From Alkalibacter sp964582705 (lineage in GTDB: Bacteria > Bacillota > Clostridia > Eubacteriales > Alkalibacteraceae), in NCBI GenBank assembly GCA_964582705.1, contig CAZOTE010000026.1:1-24719 (forward strand): a DNA stretch of 24,719 nt. The letters run 5' to 3'. The translations under genes were made by a program, and so were the position numbers. Shown in pieces: positions 6,103 through 13,419 of this stretch (its first letter is position 1; each line of letters begins with the position of its first letter). The notes below the pieces were generated by a model. It did not search any database. It had not been told where the DNA came from and saw nothing but the letters and a program-made list of their open reading frames with translations.

Positions 6103-7488
6103 ATGAAAAGCAGACTTTATTTTAATATTGAATCCAAGAGAAAAAACACAAGATTTCACATGCCGGGTCATAAATCCAGGGATTTCACAAAACTGGGTTG
6201 GGAGTATTTCGATACTACTGAATTGGAAGGTACGGACAATCTCAACAACCCTCAAAAAGAGATTAAGGAAATTGAAAGGAAGATTTCTAAATCTTACGCA
6301 AGCAAGGAATGCATAATTAGCGTCAATGGGAGCACATCTCTTATAATGGCTGGGATAATGGGTTCCTGCAGGGAGGGGGATTGTGTTGCAGTGGCGAGAA
6401 ACTCTCATAAAAGCGTATTCAGCGCCATATACTACGGCAAACTAAAAACCTTATTCATCGATCCGGTGCTGGATCCTACATACGGATATCCAGTTGGCAT
6501 AGATTTAAAACATTTAGAGGCCGAACTGAGAAAAACACGAGTAAGGGCGCTTGTGATGACGTATCCAACCTACTACGGAACTTGTGATGATCTGAATGCT
6601 GTGAAGCATATATGCGACAGTCATGATGTTTTACTTATCGTCGATGAGGCACATGGAGCCCATTTTAAATACAGCATGGAATTTCCACCCTCATCCATAG
6701 ATATCGGGGCTGATATTACAATACACAGTACTCATAAAATACTCTCCTCTTTAAACCAAGGAGCTGTCCTCCATGTAAACAGCGATAGGATAGATATGGA
6801 AAATATCAGAAGGCATACGGCTATGTTGCAGACGTCTAGTCCGTCATACCCCATAATTCTTTCAGTGGAGGAAGCTGTAAAGTTTATGAATGAAAATGGA
6901 GAAAAAAAGCTGGAGGAAATACAAGGATTCTATGAAAGGGTCAAAAAAGCTCTCAAAGGAACCAGATTCACCCTTATTCATGATAAAATAAGTCGTGAGA
7001 TTCTCCAGGTGGACAAGGCAAAATTATGGCTGGCCCCTGGGGGAGTGGGGAAAATCCTTTCAGAGGATTACAATATTGATATAGAGATTGATGACGGAAA
7101 AACAGCATTGTGCATGATGGGAGTTGGAACCGTCATTGAGGATGTTGACAAGCTGATTACAGCTTTAAAGGATATCAGTGAGAAAGGGCTATTTAAAAAT
7201 AGTTTGGAAGACGGCAAAAGAGCCCAATTTCCCAAAGCAGGAAAAAAGGTTGCCGAGGCTTGGGAAATTGACGGGATGAAAAAAAGAATGGTAAGCATTA
7301 AAAAAGCAGTAGGCAAAGTATCCGTAGGCTATCTAGTGCCATATCCGCCAGGAGTACCGGTGGTATGTCCGGGAGAGATTGTCAGCGATGATGCGGCAGA
7401 TTATCTTTATTCCATGGAAGAGGGTTCAGTTGACGGGATGAGTGGAGATAAGATGATCTATATTCTAGACGAGGAGCAAACATTATGA
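6103..7488 (+). CDS. Orn/Lys/Arg decarboxylase-family PLP enzyme (YaaO-like)
   Basis: This 461-residue fold-type I PLP enzyme belongs to the Orn/Lys/Arg decarboxylase major-domain family in its short form. Seen: RFHMPGHK (17-24), VNGSTS for phosphate binding (74-79), VDEAHGAHF with Asp181 over the PLP ring nitrogen, and STHK with Lys212 as the Schiff-base lysine. The C-terminal domain contains VPYPPGVPVVCPGE, typical of basic amino-acid decarboxylases. It lacks the N-terminal wing of inducible LdcC/SpeC-type enzymes. In B. subtilis the homologue yaaO also lies just before tmk. The substrate is undetermined; arginine or lysine decarboxylation to a polyamine precursor is the family expectation. 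GGAGGT precedes ATG 6103, and the stop overlaps tmk by 4 nt. Confidence 0.88.
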   Translation: MKSRLYFNIESKRKNTRFHMPGHKSRDFTKLGWEYFDTTELEGTDNLNNPQKEIKEIERKISKSYASKECIISVNGSTSLIMAGIMGSCREGDCVAVARNSHKSVFSAIYYGKLKTLFIDPVLDPTYGYPVGIDLKHLEAELRKTRVRALVMTYPTYYGTCDDLNAVKHICDSHDVLLIVDEAHGAHFKYSMEFPPSSIDIGADITIHSTHKILSSLNQGAVLHVNSDRIDMENIRRHTAMLQTSSPSYPIILSVEEAVKFMNENGEKKLEEIQGFYERVKKALKGTRFTLIHDKISREILQVDKAKLWLAPGGVGKILSEDYNIDIEIDDGKTALCMMGVGTVIEDVDKLITALKDISEKGLFKNSLEDGKRAQFPKAGKKVAEAWEIDGMKKRMVSIKKAVGKVSVGYLVPYPPGVPVVCPGEIVSDDAADYLYSMEEGSVDGMSGDKMIYILDEEQTL

Positions 7489-8162
7489 ACAAAGGCAGAT
7501 TGATAGTTATAGAAGGTCTTGATGGAAGTGGCAAGGAGACACAGAGCAGGCTTTTGTACGAAAAGCTTGAGGAGTGGGGAGAAAAAGTCATGAGGATATC
7601 ATATCCTAGATATGAGAAGGAAAGCTCGGCTCTTGTTAAGATGTATCTTAGAGGCGATTTCGGGGAAAATCCGGATGAGGTAAGCCCATACATATCTTCT
7701 ACATTTTTTGCAGCAGATCGTTACGCTTCCTACAAGACCGAATATGAGAACTTTTACAATGAAGGGGGTATAGTGATAGCTGACAGGTATACCACCTCAA
7801 ATATGATGCACCAGGGGTGCAAGATTAGAGACAAAAAAGAAAGACAGAGGTTTTTAGACTGGCTTTGGGACTTGGAATTCAATCTCTATAAGATACCTAT
7901 TCCGGACAAGGTGATGTTTTTGGACATTCCTCCCTCCTTTAGCATGGAGAGGATAAAAGACAGGAAAAACAAGATAACGAATGAATCCCAAAAAGATATC
8001 CATGAATCGAATGAGCTTCATTTGAGAAATGCATATGAGGCTGCAGCTGAAATGGTGGACAAGTACGATTGGACCAGAATAGACTGTTTGAAAAACGGAG
8101 AGCCTAAAACTATAGGGGAAATAAACTCGGAGATTATGAAATTAGCAATGGAAAACCGGTGA
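7485..8162 (+). CDS. tmk: Thymidylate kinase
   Basis: This 225-residue P-loop kinase phosphorylates dTMP to dTDP for DNA synthesis. The P-loop is GLDGSGKET (11-19), the nucleoside-binding DRY motif is AADRY (76-80), and a second ADRYTTSNMMHQ block (99-110) follows. The lid region is RIKDRKNKITNESQKDIHESN. It is a little longer than the 205-215 residues usual in Bacillus, and the P-loop Glu where Thr/Ala is common is a variant I associate with clostridial TMKs. It is coupled to the upstream decarboxylase (ATGA overlap) and to holB downstream, the same order as around B. subtilis tmk but without yaaQ and yaaR between them. Confidence 0.93.
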   Translation: MNKGRLIVIEGLDGSGKETQSRLLYEKLEEWGEKVMRISYPRYEKESSALVKMYLRGDFGENPDEVSPYISSTFFAADRYASYKTEYENFYNEGGIVIADRYTTSNMMHQGCKIRDKKERQRFLDWLWDLEFNLYKIPIPDKVMFLDIPPSFSMERIKDRKNKITNESQKDIHESNELHLRNAYEAAAEMVDKYDWTRIDCLKNGEPKTIGEINSEIMKLAMENR

Positions 8163-9115
8163 TGCAGATGTTTGAACATATATACGGCAATGAGATAAAT
8201 AAAAACATCCTAAAAAAAGTTGTGGAGACTGAAAGGTTCAGCCACGCGTACTTGTTTGCAGGTCCAAAAGGCACTCAAAAAAGAGATGCGGCATTGGAAT
8301 TTGCAAAAGCTATACTCTGCATAGAAGGAAATTCAAAGCCTTGCGGTTTATGCAGTCAGTGCTTAAAGGTGCAAAAAGGAAATCATCCTGATATTCATGA
8401 GATAAAAACCGGAGCAGAAGGTGAATCAATAAAGATTAGCCAAATAAGACAGCTGCAAAAAAGCGCAGCCACTAAACCATATGAAGGGGACAAAAAAATC
8501 TTTATCGTAAACAGTTGTGAAACTATGGGCATGCCCGGACAAAATGCCATATTAAAAATACTTGAAGAGCCGGAAGAAGGGATTATAATCCTATTGATAG
8601 CAAATAGTAAAAGCTCCATATTGCCTACGATTTTATCTAGATGTCAGATTCTGAATTTTGTGCCCTTGAGATACACCGAGTTTTTAAATGCTGTGAAAGC
8701 AAAAGGAATCACTGATATAAACGAGATAACGTTTTTATACCAAATCACCCAGGGAAGAATGGGTGAAGCTGTTAAGGCTTTGGAAGATCCGGGTAAAATA
8801 GATATTTACAAAAGCATTTCCTCATCTATGGACAGCATCAGCAAAGGGGAATTCGATAAGATATTTCAAATTCCGGCGCGAGCGAAAGATAAGGGAATTA
8901 ACGAACTGGAGCTGACGGATTACCTGTTGGTTTATCTCAGACAGAGACTTGTAGAAAAAACAGTGTCCAAGGAAAATAGTGATATAGATTATTTAACTGT
9001 GGGGAAGATAAATGATATAATAGAGGGGATTATGGAGCTACAGTCAAATACCAAAATAAATTTGAATATGCCATTGCAGATTGAAAATCTGCTTTTGAGG
9101 ATACAGGAGGAATAA
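8162..9115 (+). CDS. holB: DNA polymerase III, delta-prime subunit
   Basis: This 317-residue AAA+ protein is the clamp-loader subunit that helps load the sliding clamp. Visible: HAYLFAGPKGTQKRD, a P-loop that has lost the GK[ST] signature, as is usual for delta-prime; a zinc module with Cys53, Cys61, Cys64 and Cys67; EEPEEG in the Walker B position; and the sensor-1 SRC motif in TILSRCQIL. The start is ambiguous: GTG 8159, ATG 8162 and ATG 8168 are in frame. ATG 8162 forms a TGATG overlap with the tmk stop and is preferred; no strong ribosome site exists for any of them, consistent with coupled translation. ricT follows by 1 nt. Confidence 0.92.
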   Translation: MQMFEHIYGNEINKNILKKVVETERFSHAYLFAGPKGTQKRDAALEFAKAILCIEGNSKPCGLCSQCLKVQKGNHPDIHEIKTGAEGESIKISQIRQLQKSAATKPYEGDKKIFIVNSCETMGMPGQNAILKILEEPEEGIIILLIANSKSSILPTILSRCQILNFVPLRYTEFLNAVKAKGITDINEITFLYQITQGRMGEAVKALEDPGKIDIYKSISSSMDSISKGEFDKIFQIPARAKDKGINELELTDYLLVYLRQRLVEKTVSKENSDIDYLTVGKINDIIEGIMELQSNTKINLNMPLQIENLLLRIQEE

Positions 9116-9116
9116 A

Positions 9117-10025
9117 ATGATAGATGTAGTTGGTGTCAGGTTTAAGAAGGCGGGCAAGATTTACTACTTCGATCCCTTGGAATTTAAGCTTTCCAAAGGG
9201 GACAATGTTATAGTTGAAACAGCCAGAGGCATGGAATACGGACAGGTAGTATTAGATATAAAAAAGGTGGCTGAAGATGATATAGTATCGCCCATAAAGC
9301 CAGTCATTAGAAAAGCAACTTCCAAGGATGATAAGGCTTACCAGAGAAACAAGGAAAAAGCTGCTGAAGCTATGGAAATATGCAAGAAAAAAGTTGAAGA
9401 GCACAAGCTGGATATGAAGCTCATAGATGTGGAGTATACATTTGACAATAACAAGGTCATATTTTACTTCACGGCTGACGGCAGGGTGGATTTTCGGGAG
9501 CTAGTGAAGGATCTTGCATCAGTATTTAAAATAAGGATAGAGTTAAGACAGATAGGGGTCAGAGATGAAGCCAAGATGCTTGGTGGATTAGGTCCATGCG
9601 GCATAGGTCTTTGCTGTTACAAGTGGCTTGGAGAGTTTCAGCCGGTATCCATAAAAATGGCTAAGGAACAAAATTTATCTTTAAACCCTACAAAAATTTC
9701 AGGAATCTGTGGAAGGCTACTGTGCTGCTTAAAGTACGAGCAGGATTTTTACGAAGAAGTGTGCAAAAAACTTCCGGTGGAGGGTCAATCAGTATCCACA
9801 AAGGATGGAAAAGGTGTAGTCTTCAAAGTTAACGTCCTAAGAGAAACAGTGACAGTAAAACTCGATGGAGATGATGCTGTTTTGAAGGAATACCATCTTG
9901 AAGAAATTAAAACTCAAAAGACAGGCTGTGGCAAAGGCTGTCATGGGAAGAAACAAGGCCAGGGAAACAAAGATGAACTGACGCCTGAAGAAAGAAAAGC
10001 TTTAAAGGAACTGGACGGAAAGTAA
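9117..10025 (+). CDS. ricT: PSP1-domain protein RicT (YaaT), regulatory iron-sulfur protein
   Basis: This 302-residue PSP1-domain protein matches RicT/YaaT. In B. subtilis that protein works with RicA and RicF to promote RNase Y-dependent mRNA maturation and Spo0A phosphorylation, and the complex carries [4Fe-4S] clusters. The cysteine-rich core is conserved: GPCGIGLCCYKW (Cys161, 166, 167) and GICGRLLCCLKY (Cys198, 203, 204). A lysine/glycine-rich tail adds CGKGCHGKK (Cys271, Cys275), beyond the usual core. GGAGG precedes ATG 9117 and the gene is tightly linked to holB, as holB-yaaT is in Bacillus. RicA and RicF are not in the window. Confidence 0.92.
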   Translation: MIDVVGVRFKKAGKIYYFDPLEFKLSKGDNVIVETARGMEYGQVVLDIKKVAEDDIVSPIKPVIRKATSKDDKAYQRNKEKAAEAMEICKKKVEEHKLDMKLIDVEYTFDNNKVIFYFTADGRVDFRELVKDLASVFKIRIELRQIGVRDEAKMLGGLGPCGIGLCCYKWLGEFQPVSIKMAKEQNLSLNPTKISGICGRLLCCLKYEQDFYEEVCKKLPVEGQSVSTKDGKGVVFKVNVLRETVTVKLDGDDAVLKEYHLEEIKTQKTGCGKGCHGKKQGQGNKDELTPEERKALKELDGK

Positions 10026-10048
10026 GGAAATTTAGTACAAAAAAACAG

Positions 10049-10077
10049 TTTATTGTTCATAGTATTTATTATATAAT
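10049..10077 (+). promoter_or_regulatory. Probable promoter of the ferredoxin gene
   Basis: TATAAT (10072-10077) with TTTATT (10049-10054) 17 bp upstream lies about 40 nt before the ferredoxin ATG. The -35 is weak. A small GGTT/AACC repeat (10077-10091) lies in the leader. No terminator separates ricT from this gene, so read-through is also possible. Confidence 0.5.
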
Positions 10078-10115
10078 GGTTTTGTCAACCAATCACGTTA
10101 GAGGAGGTGAAAAGA

Positions 10116-10286
10116 ATGGCATACGTAATCAATGATGATTGTATTTCTTGCGGAGCATGTGAGCCTGAATGTCCAGTGGACGCTATCAGCGAAGGTGATG
10201 GAATCTACGTGGTAGATGGAAGCCTTTGTATCGACTGTGGTGCATGTGCGGATGTTTGTCCAGTAGATGCTCCACACCTTGTATAA
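10116..10286 (+). CDS. 2[4Fe-4S] ferredoxin (clostridial type)
   Basis: This short gene encodes a 56-residue bacterial ferredoxin with two complete cluster motifs of the form CxxCxxCxxxCP: Cys9, 12, 15, 19 (CISCGACEPECP) and Cys38, 41, 44, 48 (CIDCGACADVCP). The acidic composition and the internal two-fold repeat are typical of the low-potential clostridial electron carrier. GAGGAGGTGA ends 5 nt before ATG 10116, an excellent ribosome site. A strong terminator follows, so with the upstream promoter it can be a monocistronic, well-expressed gene. It sits between ricT and trmN6, where B. subtilis carries yabA; the placement may be accidental or may relate to the iron-sulfur protein RicT. Confidence 0.97.
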   Translation: MAYVINDDCISCGACEPECPVDAISEGDGIYVVDGSLCIDCGACADVCPVDAPHLV

Positions 10287-10297
10287 TAACTTGCGAG

Positions 10298-10326
10298 AAA
10301 AACCTCTGTGCTAAGAGGTTTTTTTT
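10298..10326 (+). terminator. Rho-independent terminator after ferredoxin
   Basis: AACCTCT (10301-10307), loop GTGCTA, AGAGGTT (10314-10320), flanked by A-run and T-run that extend the stem, with eight Ts at 10319-10326. Confidence 0.9.
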
Positions 10327-10342
10327 GTTATAGTAGAAAATC

Positions 10343-10468
10343 TTATACACATATGAACAGGCGGGCTGGGGATAAATGTGGATAAAGCCAGAAAGCTTGT
10401 TGAAAAGCCCATATAAAACAGGGGAGTTATCCACAATGTGTGCACAATAATGTGGAATATGTGGATAG
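10343..10468. promoter_or_regulatory. Cluster of DnaA-box-like 9-mers
   Basis: Within the 238-nt gap between ferredoxin and trmN6 are two perfect DnaA boxes in opposite orientation: TGTGGATAA at 10377-10385 and TTATCCACA at 10427-10435. Near matches are TTATACACA (10343-10351, one mismatch), TGTGGATAG (10460-10468, one mismatch) and the directly abutting TGTGGAATA (10451-10459, two mismatches). A further one-mismatch copy lies at 10575-10583 inside trmN6. This density suggests DnaA binding. No dnaA or dnaN gene is in view, so I call it a DnaA-box cluster, not oriC. The rest of the gap holds a small CACTA/TAGTG repeat (10471-10484) and A+T-rich DNA. Confidence 0.65.
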
Positions 10469-10524
10469 GTCACTATATTTAGTGCCGAACATATGTTATA
10501 TACAACATGTAAAATAAAAGTCGA

Positions 10525-11292
10525 ATGAAAGCAGTGGATGTTGTGGAAAAGTACTTGATTAATACACAGGAGAGGGTGGATAACCTTCATATAGAGGGAT
10601 TGAAGATTATTCAAAATGAGAAGTTCTTCAGATACGGAACGGATGCTGTACTGCTGGCTTGGATGGCTGGAGAGAGGGTAAAGTCTAATTTTAAAATAGC
10701 TGATTTGGGAACTGGAAGCGGCATCATCCCTATATTGCTGGCAAATTACGGGGCAAAGCAGATACATGGACTGGAGATTCAGGAATATGTTGCAGATATG
10801 GCTAAAAGAAGCGTAGCTCTAAATAGACTAGATGATGAAGTCGAAATAGTGGTTGGAGACATCAAAAATCCTCCGGAGCTTTTCATGCCCGGGTCATATG
10901 ATATCGTGGTAAGCAACCCACCATATATGAATGAATCTGAGGGACTTAAAAGTCCTGTGATGGAAGTAGCAATAGCGAGGCATGAAATTTTATGCAGCAT
11001 GGGGGATGTTTCAAAGACAGCTGCTAGACTTCTAAAGGATAAAAGCAGATTTTATTTGGTTCATAAGCCACATAGGATCGTAGATATATTTTGCTCCATG
11101 AGGGAACATGGCATAGAGCCGAAGAGGTTGATAAAAGTCAGACCTCATGAAGGGAAGGAACCCAACATGATACTGATTGAAGGAGTAAAGGGAGGAAATC
11201 CTGGAATAAAATTAGGTGAAGAGATCGTGGTATACAACCAAGATGGAACGTACACCGAGGAAATACTAAAAATATATAAAAAAGTGGTTTGA
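10525..11292 (+). CDS. tRNA1(Val) (adenine-37-N6)-methyltransferase-like protein (YabB/TrmN6)
   Basis: This 255-residue class I SAM-dependent methyltransferase has the SAM loop ADLGTGSG (59-66), the acidic strand end HGLEIQ, and the amino-methylating motif NPPY (131-134). The N-terminal block EGLKIIQNEKFFRYGTDAVLLA matches the YabB/TrmN6 group, which N6-methylates adenine in certain tRNAs; the exact target here is unproven. B. subtilis yabB likewise lies downstream of yaaT. The start is uncertain: ATG 10525 has no good ribosome site, and a TTG at 10555 would give a length closer to YabB. A DnaA-box cluster lies immediately upstream and may overlap its promoter. Confidence 0.85.
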   Translation: MKAVDVVEKYLINTQERVDNLHIEGLKIIQNEKFFRYGTDAVLLAWMAGERVKSNFKIADLGTGSGIIPILLANYGAKQIHGLEIQEYVADMAKRSVALNRLDDEVEIVVGDIKNPPELFMPGSYDIVVSNPPYMNESEGLKSPVMEVAIARHEILCSMGDVSKTAARLLKDKSRFYLVHKPHRIVDIFCSMREHGIEPKRLIKVRPHEGKEPNMILIEGVKGGNPGIKLGEEIVVYNQDGTYTEEILKIYKKVV

Positions 11293-11306
11293 TTTCAAAC
11301 CACTTT
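11281..11306. terminator. Bidirectional terminator between trmN6 and hisIE
   Basis: AAAGTGGTTTGA (11281-11292) and TCAAACCACTTT (11295-11306) are perfect complements; the left arm includes the methyltransferase stop codon. On the minus strand the stem is followed by six Ts, making it the likely terminator of the his operon. The + strand T-tract (TTTAATTT) is weaker. Confidence 0.85.
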
Positions 11307-11313
11307 AATTTAG

Positions 11314-11928
11314 CTACTTATGTCTTTTCTTGAGTTCTTCCATTATGTCGTCCAACTCCACACCTTGGTTTACAAGTAAAACTATCAAATGATAAAACAA
11401 ATCACTAGTTTCGTATATCAGTTCCTCTTTGGACTGGTTCTTTGCCGCTATTATGGTTTCAGAGGCTTCTTCGCCAACCTTTTTTAGGATTTTGTCTACG
11501 CCCTTATCAAAAAGATACTGGGTATAGGATCCCTCTTTCGGACTGTCTCGTCTGTCTTTTACAATTGTATAGAGTGCGCGGAGCATATTTTCAGATTGAA
11601 AGGCGGTCTCCCCTGTAATATTTCGATAGAAGCAGCTGTACTCACCGGTGTGGCAGCTTGGACCTTGTGGAACAACCTTGACGAGAAGGGTATCTCCATC
11701 ACAATCATAATCGATGGATATGACCTTTTGAAAATTTCCTGAGCTTTCACCTTTGTTCCACAACTTCTGGCGGCTTCTGCTGTAAAACCAAGTCGTACCG
11801 GTTTTTATCGTCTTATTTAGAGATTCTTCATTCATATAGGCCATCATCAAGACCGCTGAGGTATCAGCATCCTGAACGATTGCAGGAATCAAGCCCTTTT
11901 CATCGTATTTAAGTGTCTTCAGATCCAT
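11314..11928 (-). CDS. hisIE: Phosphoribosyl-AMP cyclohydrolase / phosphoribosyl-ATP pyrophosphatase
   Basis: This bifunctional enzyme (204 residues) catalyses steps 2 and 3 of histidine synthesis. Domain 1 (HisI, about 1-105) shows the metal-binding stretch DCDGD (Asp75, Cys76, Asp77, Asp79) and the zinc cysteines Cys92 and Cys99 in GPSCHTGEYSCFYR. Domain 2 (HisE, about 113-204) shows RRDSPKEGSYT and KVGEEASETIIAAK. The frame is open to an ATG at 11940, but the TTAGGAG ribosome site abuts it; the ATG at 11928 (spacing 12) gives the family-typical start MDLKTLKYDEKGLIPAIVQD. It is the last gene of the his operon, 2 nt after hisF. Confidence 0.96.
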   Translation of the reverse strand: MDLKTLKYDEKGLIPAIVQDADTSAVLMMAYMNEESLNKTIKTGTTWFYSRSRQKLWNKGESSGNFQKVISIDYDCDGDTLLVKVVPQGPSCHTGEYSCFYRNITGETAFQSENMLRALYTIVKDRRDSPKEGSYTQYLFDKGVDKILKKVGEEASETIIAAKNQSKEELIYETSDLFYHLIVLLVNQGVELDDIMEELKKRHK

Positions 11929-11930
11929 TT

Positions 11931-12692
11931 TTATAAGCATCTCCTAACAGGTAAATTTTCTTTATGCAAGAATTCTTTCAGGTCTGAAATTGCAATTTCC
12001 TTATAGTGAAACACGCTTGCAGCCAAAGCTGCATCCGCGCCGCAATTTAGTACATCGGAAAAATGCTGCATATTGCCGGCGCCCCCTGAGGCTATTATAG
12101 GTATGGTTAATAAACTTGAGAGAGACTCATTTAGTTCCAGGTCAAACCCTTGCTTTACCCCATCTGTATCGATTGAGTTGATGCAGATTTCACCAGCGCC
12201 TAATCTTTGCCCTTCTTTTGCCCACTCGATTGCATCAATTCCTGTGTTTTCTCTTCCACCCTTGACGTAAACGTCCCAGGAACCCTTTTGATTTCGCTTG
12301 GCGTCAATAGATAGCACAACGCACTGGCTGCCGAACCTTAGGGCTGCCTGTTTGATGAGCTGGGGATTGACTACTGCAGCGGAATTTACAGAGACCTTGT
12401 CCGCGCCTGCGAGAAGCACCTTTCTAAAATCTTCAACGCTTCGTATTCCTCCACCTATGGTAAAGGGGATATTTATATTCCTGGCTACATCTTCGACTAT
12501 ATGTATAAATATGTCCCTGTCTTCGTGGGAGGCGGTTATATCATAAAAAACAAGTTCGTCAGCGCATTGGTCAGAATAGAATTTTCCCAGCTCCACTGGG
12601 TCTGCAACGTCTTTTATTCCTTGAAACTTCTTGCCTTTGACGACTCTTCCCTTGTCAACGTCCAGGCAGGGTATGATCCTCTTAGTAAGCAT
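11931..12692 (-). CDS. hisF: Imidazole glycerol phosphate synthase, cyclase subunit
   Basis: This 253-residue TIM-barrel cyclase forms IGP synthase with HisH, using ammonia from glutamine to turn PRFAR into imidazole glycerol phosphate and AICAR. Catalytic Asp11 (PCLDVDKG) and Asp130 (LSIDAKR) are present, as are the phosphate-binding GGGIRS and the C-terminal ASGGAGN loop. The frame is open to 12731, inside hisA, but MLTKRIIPCLDV at 12692 is the normal HisF start and lies 4 nt past the hisA stop. The ribosome site (GCAGGT) is modest, consistent with coupling to hisA. Confidence 0.97.
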   Translation of the reverse strand: MLTKRIIPCLDVDKGRVVKGKKFQGIKDVADPVELGKFYSDQCADELVFYDITASHEDRDIFIHIVEDVARNINIPFTIGGGIRSVEDFRKVLLAGADKVSVNSAAVVNPQLIKQAALRFGSQCVVLSIDAKRNQKGSWDVYVKGGRENTGIDAIEWAKEGQRLGAGEICINSIDTDGVKQGFDLELNESLSSLLTIPIIASGGAGNMQHFSDVLNCGADAALAASVFHYKEIAISDLKEFLHKENLPVRRCL

Positions 12693-12696
12693 ATCG

Positions 12697-13419
12697 CTAC
12701 CTGCCTTTCTCTTGAATAGAGCTAATCTCATTTAAGGTAAGCGTGCCTTCGTATAAAGCCTTGCCTGTTATCGCTCCGTATAAGCCCAGAGATGAAAGGT
12801 CTATGATGTTTTGAATATTTGCCACTCCTCCTGAAGCTATGATATCTGCATCCAAGGTATCATTTAGTTTCTTGAGCATTTCAAGATTGGGTCCGCTTAG
12901 CATCCCATCTCTTGAAATATCGGTATATACGATTGTGGAAACCCCGGATTCGACAAGTGTCTGGCAAAAGGGAAGGACTTCCTTGTCGCTGGTTTCAACC
13001 CAGCCTTTTATAGCCACGAAGTCTCCTTTGGCATCTACTGAAACAGCTATTTTGTCAGGGAATTCATCGCAAAGCTCTTTTACAAAGCTCATGTTCTCAA
13101 CAGCCTTGGTGCCCAGAATGACTCTTGATACCCCGGAATCCAAGTAAGCCATTACAGTTTCTCTAGTTCGTATTCCCCCACCGATTTCAACAGGTATGGA
13201 TATGCTGTCCACTATTTTTTTTACGATTTCCATGTTGGTTTGAGATCCCGTAAAGGCTCCGTCTAGGTCCACTACGTGAAGATATTCGGCTCCTTGACTT
13301 TCCCACATTTTAGCGACGTAAACCGGATCGTCGTAATATGCCGTTTCCTGGTCTATAAGACCCTGCTTTAATCGGACGCATTTTCCGCCCTTAATATCTA
13401 TTGCAGGCAATACTATCAT
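12697..13419 (-). CDS. hisA: ProFAR isomerase (HisA)
   Basis: This 240-residue TIM-barrel isomerase opens the ribose ring of ProFAR to give PRFAR. Key residues: Asp8 (LPAIDIKGG) and Asp129 (SVDAKGD), with GGGIRT and ASGGVAN as the two phosphate-binding loops. The barrel is homologous to HisF next to it. AAGGAG precedes ATG 13419 by 8 nt, and the start overlaps the hisH stop by 4 nt. It ends in TAG, showing that TAG is used as an ordinary stop in this genome. Confidence 0.97.
   Translation of the reverse strand: MIVLPAIDIKGGKCVRLKQGLIDQETAYYDDPVYVAKMWESQGAEYLHVVDLDGAFTGSQTNMEIVKKIVDSISIPVEIGGGIRTRETVMAYLDSGVSRVILGTKAVENMSFVKELCDEFPDKIAVSVDAKGDFVAIKGWVETSDKEVLPFCQTLVESGVSTIVYTDISRDGMLSGPNLEMLKKLNDTLDADIIASGGVANIQNIIDLSSLGLYGAITGKALYEGTLTLNEISSIQEKGR

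Noticed and set aside
8162..8700. dnaX (tau/gamma) instead of holB.
   Set aside because: The P-loop lacks GK[ST], the protein is only about 317 residues, and the neighbours are tmk and ricT.
10489..10510. Imperfect ACATATGTT/AACATGT repeat before trmN6.
   Set aside because: Pairing needs a two-base bulge and no T-run or promoter element coincides with it.
10327..10524. Chromosomal replication origin (oriC).
   Set aside because: No dnaA, dnaN or rpmH is in the window, so the box cluster alone does not justify this name.
10186..10767. A 193-residue open frame on the minus strand.
   Set aside because: It runs antisense through the ferredoxin 3' half, its terminator, the DnaA-box cluster and the start of trmN6; no ribosome site or recognisable protein. 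The plus-strand ferredoxin with eight spaced cysteines is the real gene.
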